Assembly: GCA_013152765.1 (NCBI GenBank)
Contig: JAADFT010000088.1
Location: forward strand, 1 to 11,990
DNA from: Calditrichota bacterium
GTDB taxonomy: Bacteria; Zhuqueibacterota; Zhuqueibacteria; Oleimicrobiales; Geothermoviventaceae
Length of the DNA: 11,990 nt
Direction of reading: 5' to 3'
Positions within the stretch are counted from its first letter, which is position 1. Each line of letters starts with the position of its first letter. This document shows positions 7,318 through 11,990 of the stretch, in pieces. The notes below the pieces were generated by a model. It worked only from the letters and a program-made list of their open reading frames with translations. It had not been told where the DNA came from and searched no databases. Position numbers and translations under genes: made by a program.

Positions 7318-7830
7318 TCAATTCATGAAAAGGTACGGCTTCCAGCGCTCGTCGTACACGCCGATGAGATGCTGGATGAAGAACAGGTGGTTCGGTTTCT
7401 TGGGGCGGCGCAAGAGTCGCATGCCCGCTTCCTCTGGCGTGCGGTTGCCCTTTCGGCTGTTGCAGCGTACGCAGGCGCACACCAGATTCTCCCAGGAGTC
7501 CGTGCCACCGCGGTCCTTCGGGATGACGTGGTCCACCGTAAACGGGCCCGTGCGCGTGCCGCAGTACTGGCACTGGCGGTTGTCGCGCTTGATGATGTTC
7601 TTACGCGTCAGCACAACACGCCGGTGCGGAATCCTCACGTAGCTGACCAGGCGCACGATGCTTGGAACCGGCATCTGAGTGGACACGCTGTGGACCCACA
7701 GGTCGTAGCGCTCCACGATTTCCGCTTTACCCAGGTAAAGCAGGACGATCGCCTTCCGAGCCGACACCACGCTCATCGGCTCGTAGTTGCGGTTCAGCAT
7801 CAAAACCCGTGTCGAAAGTACTCCGTCCAT
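7318..7830 (-). CDS. HNH endonuclease family protein
   Basis: This is a 170-residue protein of the stand-alone HNH family (170 from the ATG at 7830, 172 from a GTG at 7836). The N-terminal half has the family's VLMLNRNYEPMSVVSARKAI block and an RIPHRRVVLTRKNI stretch. The C-terminal half carries the zinc-binding pairs CQYC and CVRC around the HNH core, with VDHVIP (catalytic Asp-His at about residues 100-101), SWENL and CNSRKGNRTPEEAGM. The family binds and nicks DNA in vitro in some members, but the cellular role of this widespread chromosomal type is not established. It could be a housekeeping nuclease rather than a mobile-element or defence protein, since nothing mobile is near. It sits between the Trm112-like gene and scpA with sizeable gaps on both sides, so it may be its own unit. 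It ends in a conserved-looking PYLFMN C-terminus. Confidence 0.88.
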   Translation of the reverse strand: MDGVLSTRVLMLNRNYEPMSVVSARKAIVLLYLGKAEIVERYDLWVHSVSTQMPVPSIVRLVSYVRIPHRRVVLTRKNIIKRDNRQCQYCGTRTGPFTVDHVIPKDRGGTDSWENLVCACVRCNSRKGNRTPEEAGMRLLRRPKKPNHLFFIQHLIGVYDERWKPYLFMN

Positions 7831-7865
7831 GACCACATCTCAAGCGTTCCGCGCAGGTCCAGCAA

Positions 7866-7896
7866 GAAATCTAAGCAAAAACTTCAGAAAAACAAA
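7866..7896 (-). promoter_or_regulatory. Candidate Bacteroidota-type promoter of the HNH gene
   Basis: On the minus strand TTTG (7896-7893) is followed after 19 bases by TAGATTTC (7873-7866). This matches the TTTG-N19-21-TAnnTTTG pattern known for Bacteroidota except for the last base. It lies in the most AT-rich patch of the gap, about 36 bases before the start codon at 7830. AT-rich sequence makes chance matches likely, so this is tentative. Confidence 0.4.
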
Positions 7897-8006
7897 GAGT
7901 TTCAACGGCCACGTGATCTAAGGCTTTTCCCGACGCCACAATGTGCACAAGCTGGTTGAAATGCTTCCGTTTGCGAACCCGACCGCTGACGAACGCGAAT
8001 GTTACC

Positions 8007-8054
8007 CCAGACCACGAGGTCTGGCGGAGGTCCCGAGGAATTCGTCTTCCCCGG
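8007..8054 (-). repeat. Two adjacent hairpins in the gap after the Trm112-like gene
   Basis: On the minus strand CCGGGGAA and TTCCTCGG (8054-8033) form an 8-bp stem with one G-U pair and a 6-base loop. Eight bases later CCAGACC and GGTCTGG (8024-8007) form a perfect 7-bp stem with a TCGT loop. No T run follows, so they are not a typical intrinsic terminator. They may be part of a structured RNA, or mRNA 3'-end structure for the upstream unit. Confidence 0.4.
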
Positions 8055-8128
8055 CACAGCTGGCAGGTGCTAACCCGGCGCAAGGAGCCAACGTCCGGGC
8101 ACGCTCACCGACACTCTGCCTGCGGGAC

Positions 8129-8293
8129 TCAGAACGACTCCGCCTCGTCGATCAGCATGATCGGGATGTCGTCTTCGATCCGGTATTTCAGCCGGCACTT
8201 GTGGCAGATCAACTTCTGATTTTTCTCGTCGTACTCAAGCTCGCCCTTGCACTTCGGGCAGGCCAGGATGTCCAGCAGTTCCTTGTCCAGCAT
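8129..8293 (-). CDS. Trm112-like small zinc-ribbon protein (YcaR/UPF0434 family)
   Basis: This 54-residue protein begins MLDKELLDILACPKC, typical of the Trm112/UPF0434 family. It has two cysteine pairs, C12/C15 and C30/C33, that would bind one zinc, followed by the conserved RIEDDIPIMLIDEA end. In eukaryotes and archaea Trm112 is the activating partner of several methyltransferases; bacterial relatives such as YcaR are less well understood, and many have lost the cysteines kept here. The ATG at 8293 is chosen because GGAGG lies seven bases upstream and the family starts here; a start 13 codons earlier adds residues not seen in the family. It lies 104 bases after the thioesterase and may be in the same unit. 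A methyltransferase partner is not visible nearby. Confidence 0.88.
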   Translation of the reverse strand: MLDKELLDILACPKCKGELEYDEKNQKLICHKCRLKYRIEDDIPIMLIDEAESF

Positions 8294-8397
8294 GCTCAAA
8301 CCTCCGTGGCGGAATATTTCGGCGAAGAACAAAACAACTGCGAAGGTGCTTCCCGGTCGTCGCTTTCTCCGAGCTCCCCTGCGCTACACAAGCTCGC

Positions 8398-8784
8398 CTA
8401 CTGCTGAAGCAAATCCAGAAACAGCCGCGGCGGCTTCACCGGGCGGCCGTTCAGATTCACGAAGACGTGGGAGGTGTAGCCTGTGGCCAGCAGCTCCCCG
8501 TCCCGAAGCACCTCGTAATCAAGACGCAACTTGGGCCGCGGACGTTCCGCAAGGGTCGTACGAATGGTGAGCAGATCGTCGTAGAGAGCCGGACGAAGGT
8601 AAACGGCGTTGGCCTCAGCCACCGGTAGTCTGTAACCAGCCTCCTCAAACGCTTTGTACGACAAACCCAACGCCCGCATCAGCTCGGTACGCCCCATCTC
8701 GAACCACTCGAAGTAGCGGGCGTGGTGCACAAGCCCCATCTGGTCCGTGTCGGCGTAACGAACGCGCACCTGAATTTCGTGCAC
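8398..8784 (-). CDS. Acyl-CoA thioesterase, YbgC/4-hydroxybenzoyl-CoA family
   Basis: This hot-dog-fold thioesterase of about 128 residues would hydrolyse acyl-CoA esters in the cytoplasm. The signature RYADTDQMGLVHHARYFEWFE holds the expected catalytic Asp (residue 14 from the GTG start), followed by GRTELMRALG. The mid-region AEANAVYLRPALYDDLLTI and the late TGYTSHVFVNLNGRP complete the fold. The frame is open back to a TTG at 8874 inside accA, but residues before HEIQVRVRY are not family-like, so I take the GTG at 8784. The ribosome binding site is odd: GGAGG (8804-8808) is 19 bases from the GTG but 10 bases from an in-frame CTG at 8793. The gene follows accA by 37 bases, which suits a fatty-acid or CoA-related role, but the substrate is unknown and Tol-Pal linkage as for E. 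coli ybgC is not seen. Confidence 0.88.
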   Translation of the reverse strand: MHEIQVRVRYADTDQMGLVHHARYFEWFEMGRTELMRALGLSYKAFEEAGYRLPVAEANAVYLRPALYDDLLTIRTTLAERPRPKLRLDYEVLRDGELLATGYTSHVFVNLNGRPVKPPRLFLDLLQQ

Positions 8785-8803
8785 AACCGGCAGCCCCGTC
8801 GCG

Positions 8804-8808
8804 TCCTC
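8804..8808 (-). promoter_or_regulatory. Shine-Dalgarno site of uncertain start for the thioesterase
   Basis: AAAGGAGGAC lies in the accA-thioesterase gap. No ATG, GTG or TTG in the thioesterase frame lies 5-12 bases downstream; the nearest in-frame options are CTG at 8793 (10 bases) and GTG at 8784 (19 bases). The site therefore leaves the start open. Confidence 0.5.
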
Positions 8809-8821
8809 CTTTCGGTTCGCT

Positions 8822-9775
8822 TTACTCTTTCCAGAATCCCATTTTGGCGTACTTTTGAATCCGCTGCTCCACAAGCTGCTGAGGCGGAACAGTTTTCAAC
8901 GCTTCGATTTCCTTCAGGATGGTCTTTTTGACGATTTCGGCTGCGCCGTCCGGATCACGGTGGGCCCCACCAAGCGGCTCCGGCACAATCTCGTCGATGA
9001 CCTTCATTTCCAGCAGGTCCTTGGGAGCCAGCTTCATCGCCTCGGCTGCCTGTGGCGCCTTGGCAGCGTCGCGCCAGAGGATGGCAGCACACCCTTCCGG
9101 CGAAATCACCGAGTACCAGGTATTCTCCAGCATCAGCACGCGGTCGCCCACGCCAATGCCCAAGGCTCCACCACTGGCCCCCTCGCCGATGATGATCACC
9201 ACAATCGGCACTGGCAGGCGCGACATTTCGAACAGGTTTCTGGCGATCGCCTCAGCCTGGCCGCGCTCTTCCGCACCGATGCCGGGGTAGGCGCCAGGCG
9301 TGTCCACAAGGCTCACGACGGGGCGGTTGAATTTGGCCGCCAGTCGCATGGCTCGCAGGGCCTTCCGGTACCCCTCCGGGTGAGGCATGCCGAAGTTGCG
9401 GTACAGCTTCTCTTTTGTGTCGCGCCCCTTCTGGTGCCCAATCAGGACGACCGGCTGTCCGTCAATGTGTCCCAGCCCCGTAACGATGGCCGGATCGTCG
9501 CCGAAAGCGCGGTCGCCGTGGATTTCGAAGAAATCGTCGAACATGCGCTGGACGTAATCCAGCGTGTAAGGCCGGTCAGGGTGTCGGGCCAGTTGCACCC
9601 GTTGCCAGCGCGTCAATTTGGCGTAGATTTCCTGCCGAAGCCTTCTGGCCTTCGCCTCCAGGCGCTCAATCTCCTCCTGCAGCTCCAGATTCTGGCTGTC
9701 GGAGAGATCGCGCATTTCCTGGATGCGCTTTTCAAGTTCGACCAGAGGTCGTTCAAATTCGAGGACGAACCCCAT
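8822..9775 (-). CDS. accA: Acetyl-CoA carboxylase carboxyltransferase subunit alpha
   Basis: AccA is the alpha half of the carboxyltransferase that moves the carboxyl group from biotin to acetyl-CoA, giving malonyl-CoA for fatty acid synthesis; it works with AccD. The 317-residue protein matches the E. coli length of 319. It has a coiled N-terminal helix region (about 10-55), HPDRPYTLDYV (65-75), HQKGRDTKEK (114-123), the DTPGAYPGIGAEERGQAEAIARNL block (158-181), the oxyanion GEGASGGALGIGVGD stretch (197-211), and YSVISPEGCAAILW (221-234) with PEPLGGAHRDP (266-275). The ATG has GGAG seven bases upstream and MGFVLEFERPL is a normal beginning. It starts 28 bases after the glycosyltransferase and is likely co-transcribed with it. 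AccB, AccC and AccD are not in the window. Confidence 0.97.
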   Translation of the reverse strand: MGFVLEFERPLVELEKRIQEMRDLSDSQNLELQEEIERLEAKARRLRQEIYAKLTRWQRVQLARHPDRPYTLDYVQRMFDDFFEIHGDRAFGDDPAIVTGLGHIDGQPVVLIGHQKGRDTKEKLYRNFGMPHPEGYRKALRAMRLAAKFNRPVVSLVDTPGAYPGIGAEERGQAEAIARNLFEMSRLPVPIVVIIIGEGASGGALGIGVGDRVLMLENTWYSVISPEGCAAILWRDAAKAPQAAEAMKLAPKDLLEMKVIDEIVPEPLGGAHRDPDGAAEIVKKTILKEIEALKTVPPQQLVEQRIQKYAKMGFWKE

Positions 9776-9803
9776 CCCGTGGCTCCAAATCGATCATCGA
9801 AAC

Positions 9804-11882
9804 CTAAGCTGGCACGTCTTTCCCGGGGCCAAGCATGGAGCGCAACAGGATCTCCAGGTCGACAAGAGGAGAGTAGTTGCGCACGTAGTAAAGGTCGTAG
9901 CGTTCCTTTTCTTCCTGTGACAGGCCCTGCGCGCCGTAAAGCTGCACGAGGCCGGTCAATCCGCCTTTGAGAGCGATCCCGTCCGTGCGGGGTTTGCGGT
10001 TGCGCTCCCGGCCAACCAGACTCAGCTTACCTGTCAGAACGTACCACAGCAGCGGGTAGTTGCGCAACCACCGCGGCCCGCGGTCCAGGGTTGTCACCGT
10101 GAACAGTGAGCCATCCACAGCGTAGGCTTGCTCCTTCCGGCATCTGGCCAGTCGAAACAGGCACGCCACGGCGAACGGCAACGCACCCACGAGCAAGCCG
10201 AGCGCCGCCACAAGCACATCCATGGCTCGCTTAATCGCCGGAAAAGGCGGCGAGTAGAGGCGGTACTCCAAGTCGACCATCGGGAGCTGGTCCAGACGGT
10301 CGATGCTCGCCTTCCCGATGATCACTTCGAGATTGTCTGGCACCAGCTTGAACGCCGGGCCGCGGCCTGCAGTGCGCGAAATGATGGCCAGAATCTGGTC
10401 GTACGAGATCTTGTCGGTCGAGAAAATCACTTCTTCGATTTTCTCGCGCCGAATGATCGCTTCGGCCTCCCGCACAGTGCCGATTACCGGCACGCCCGCC
10501 ACTCGCTCGCCGACCTCGCTCTCGTCCAGAGTCACCAGGCCAGCCACGTCGAACGCTCCGTCCACGCGGCTTCGAAGGCGCTCGATGATCGTGGCTCCGG
10601 AGGTCGCGTCGCCGACGACGAGCGTCCGCCGTCCAAACAGAGACCGACGTACGGCCGAGCGGCGCACCCCTTTCCGCGGCCAGGCAAGCGCCAGAAGACG
10701 CCAGCCGGTGAGAAACACCGCGTTTAGCACGCCGGCGTACAGCACCACCGCGCGTGAAAACGCGTACTGCTTGAAAAAGAACGTCAGAGCGGAGTTCACC
10801 AGCAGGCCGATGACGACCGCCACACCGGCCCGAACCGCCGAAAAGCGAAACCGCCCGTAGACGCCCGTCGCGTAGAGCGACAGCAACCACACCGTGCTGT
10901 AGACGGCGTCCACGAGCAGGTACGAGCGAAAGTGAACCAGACTGCCGAAGCGCAACAGCTGCGCCAGTGCGAGCGACACGTTCATCCAGAACAGATCCAG
11001 CAAAGGCAGGGCTACCGCGGCTGCTGCCCGCCCCACCATCGAAATGGCCGCCCGAATCCAGATGGCGACCGTCAGCGCCCACACTGCCAGCACACCGTAG
11101 CGCCGGTGGAAGTGCCTCTGCACGAACAGGCGCATGGCCTGGTAGAAGTGGCGCAAGCGGTCCAACTGGCTGCGCTTCCAGCTTTCCCCCTTGAAATGCA
11201 CCACCTGCGTCTGCGGCACGTAGTAGATCTGCCACCCCGCCTGCCGGGTGCGGTAGCAGTAGTCCAGATCCTCGCCGTACATGAAGTACGACTCATCCAG
11301 GTAGCCGACGTCGTCCAGCAGCTCCCGGCGGAAAAGCATGAACGAGCCGGAAATGGCCTCCACCGGGTGCACTTCGTCGGGATCCAGGTACGTCAGGTTG
11401 TAGCGGCCAAACAGCCGGCTGCGGGGGAAGAGCTTGCTCAGCCCGACGAGCTTGGTAAAAGCCACCCAGGGTGTCGGGTAGCTGCGACGACACGCCAGTT
11501 GCAGGGTTCCGTCCGGGTTGAGCACCTTGCAGCCAACCATTCCGGCGTCACTGTGGTCCCGAAGAAAATCCAGGAGGACGCGGAAGGTGTCTTCCTGAAC
11601 CAGCGTGTCGGGGTTCAGCAGACACAGGTAGCGGCCATTGGCCAATTTCAAGGCCTGGTTGTTCGCCCTGGCGAACCCGACATTCTCGCGATTTTCAACG
11701 AGCCTGACCCAGGGGTAACGGCGGCGCACCATGGCGGCGCTGCCATCGGTGGAAGCGTTGTCGACAACCCACACTTCGGCTTCGATTCCCCGCAGCGCAC
11801 GCTCCAGAGAGGTGAGGCATTGGTCCAGGAAGTCGCGCACGTTGTAGCTAACGATGACAACGCTGAGTTCGACTTCGCTCAT
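9804..11882 (-). CDS. GT2 glycosyltransferase fused to a WbaP-like membrane sugar-phosphate-transferase domain
   Basis: This 692-residue protein joins two cell-surface sugar enzymes. Residues 4-255 are a GT2 (rhamnosyltransferase-like) domain, with VSYNVRDFLDQCL, DNASTDGS (41-48), the NVGFARANNQAL block (67-78), LLNPDT (88-93, the metal/nucleotide-sugar region) and YGEDLDYCYR (202-211). Five hydrophobic segments follow at about 263-283, 285-310, 321-340, 351-370 and 378-400, and the SR...GWRLLALAW pattern resembles WbaP-type transferases. Residues 418-545 look like the Rossmann-like domain of that family, with GDATSG in place of a normal glycine-rich loop, then GVPVIGT and KIEEVIFSTD. The C-terminus (546-682) has KRAMD, LTGKLSLVG, GGLTGLVQLYGAQGLS and YDLYYVRNYSPLVDLEILL of the bacterial sugar transferase family, but the segment holding the RxGxxG and DE catalytic dyad is shortened and altered. 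The GT2 domain is probably active; the second domain may not be. The ATG has GGAGG only two to three bases upstream. Confidence 0.88.
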   Translation of the reverse strand: MSEVELSVVIVSYNVRDFLDQCLTSLERALRGIEAEVWVVDNASTDGSAAMVRRRYPWVRLVENRENVGFARANNQALKLANGRYLCLLNPDTLVQEDTFRVLLDFLRDHSDAGMVGCKVLNPDGTLQLACRRSYPTPWVAFTKLVGLSKLFPRSRLFGRYNLTYLDPDEVHPVEAISGSFMLFRRELLDDVGYLDESYFMYGEDLDYCYRTRQAGWQIYYVPQTQVVHFKGESWKRSQLDRLRHFYQAMRLFVQRHFHRRYGVLAVWALTVAIWIRAAISMVGRAAAAVALPLLDLFWMNVSLALAQLLRFGSLVHFRSYLLVDAVYSTVWLLSLYATGVYGRFRFSAVRAGVAVVIGLLVNSALTFFFKQYAFSRAVVLYAGVLNAVFLTGWRLLALAWPRKGVRRSAVRRSLFGRRTLVVGDATSGATIIERLRSRVDGAFDVAGLVTLDESEVGERVAGVPVIGTVREAEAIIRREKIEEVIFSTDKISYDQILAIISRTAGRGPAFKLVPDNLEVIIGKASIDRLDQLPMVDLEYRLYSPPFPAIKRAMDVLVAALGLLVGALPFAVACLFRLARCRKEQAYAVDGSLFTVTTLDRGPRWLRNYPLLWYVLTGKLSLVGRERNRKPRTDGIALKGGLTGLVQLYGAQGLSQEEKERYDLYYVRNYSPLVDLEILLRSMLGPGKDVPA

Positions 11883-11941
11883 GCCCTCCGCTCATCTGGA
11901 CGTAACATCTTCGCTGCGAGACACACCCTGGGAAAATCGCG

Positions 11942-11962
11942 CCCAACTTACGAAAAGTTGGG
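11942..11962. repeat. Perfect 8-bp dyad inside the glycosyltransferase promoter
   Basis: The arms cccaactt (11942-11949) and aagttggg (11955-11962) pair around a 5-base centre. The dyad covers the -10 box and most of the spacer of the candidate promoter, a usual place for a repressor site. It could instead be the terminator of an unseen gene, but neither strand follows it with a T run. Confidence 0.45.
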
Positions 11963-11973
11963 GTATTTGTCAA
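11945..11973 (-). promoter_or_regulatory. Candidate promoter of the glycosyltransferase-accA unit
   Basis: On the minus strand a perfect TTGACA (11973-11968) is followed after exactly 17 bases by TAAGTT (11950-11945), about 60 bases before the start codon at 11882. The same stretch also fits the Bacteroidota pattern with CTTG, 20 bases, and TAAGTTGG (one mismatch each to TTTG and TAnnTTTG). The -35 box is ideal and the -10 box weak (three of six). Confidence 0.55.
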
Positions 11974-11990
11974 GGTAATTGGGGGCTTGA

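Larger units (their letters stand above)
7831..8128 (-). other. Intergenic region between the Trm112-like gene and the HNH gene
   Basis: Nearly 300 bases without a credible gene. A 70-codon minus frame (7871-8083) shows no family motif. The region holds two neighbouring hairpins at 8033-8054 and 8007-8024, a lower-GC stretch at 7860-7905 with a candidate promoter for the HNH gene, and no clear T-tract terminator. It could contain a small RNA or leader, but nothing matches tRNA, tmRNA, SRP RNA or RNase P RNA that I can recognise by eye. Confidence 0.5.

Noticed and set aside
7871..8083. 70-codon minus frame with a CxxC near its start
   Set aside because: A single CxxC is not enough; there is no ribosome binding site of note and the rest has no family resemblance. 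It overlaps the candidate HNH promoter.
8855..9970. 371-codon plus-strand frame opposite accA
   Set aside because: No recognisable motif; the minus strand encodes a near-canonical AccA over the same bases.
10932..11978. 348-codon plus-strand frame opposite the glycosyltransferase
   Set aside because: His/Gln/Val-rich shadow composition, crossing the candidate promoter of the real minus-strand gene, with no family motifs.

Overview
The window is about 12 kb of GC-rich bacterial chromosome in which every gene I can support lies on the minus strand. It is a housekeeping region with no sign of mobile elements, CRISPR arrays, tRNA or rRNA. Read in the direction of transcription (right to left), the order is: a large fused glycosyltransferase / sugar-phosphate-transferase-like membrane protein, accA, a YbgC-like thioesterase, a Trm112-like zinc-ribbon protein, an HNH endonuclease, scpA, scpB, an RluB/RsuA-type pseudouridine synthase, cmk, ispH, rpsA, and the 5' part of a MtaB-like tRNA methylthiotransferase that runs off the left edge.

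The segment from about 7.1 kb down to 0.77 kb is a compact operon: scpA-scpB-rluB-cmk-ispH-rpsA. scpB/rluB and rluB/cmk overlap by four bases (GTGA and ATGA), scpA/scpB and cmk/ispH are close, and a strong hairpin follows rpsA. The operon ties together chromosome organisation (the ScpA and ScpB partners of SMC), ribosome modification, CMP phosphorylation, the last step of non-mevalonate isoprenoid synthesis, and ribosomal protein S1. Cmk-IspH-S1 and ScpAB-RluB neighbourhoods are known from several phyla, so the content is ordinary. The details are more interesting: S1 carries a 200-residue Ala/Glu tail, and ScpB and Cmk carry shorter tails of the same flavour.

The right part (7.3-11.9 kb) holds looser units. 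The glycosyltransferase has a good candidate promoter at the right edge and is followed after 28 bases by accA, then the thioesterase and the Trm112-like gene. The HNH gene has its own AT-rich upstream region. The least ordinary gene is the 692-residue fusion at 9804-11882. It has a GT2 domain, a WbaP-like membrane region, a Rossmann-like domain, and a C-terminal phosphoglycosyltransferase-like domain that appears to lack the usual catalytic segment.

The organism cannot be named from this window. Clear Shine-Dalgarno sites occur before rpsA and the Trm112-like gene. Two upstream regions resemble the Bacteroidota-type TTTG...TAnnTTTG promoter, and the operon content with MEP-pathway IspH would fit a GC-rich member of the FCB group such as a Rhodothermus-like lineage. 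This assignment is low-confidence inference. I found no clearly new biological system; the fusion protein and two structured intergenic regions are the leads most worth following.
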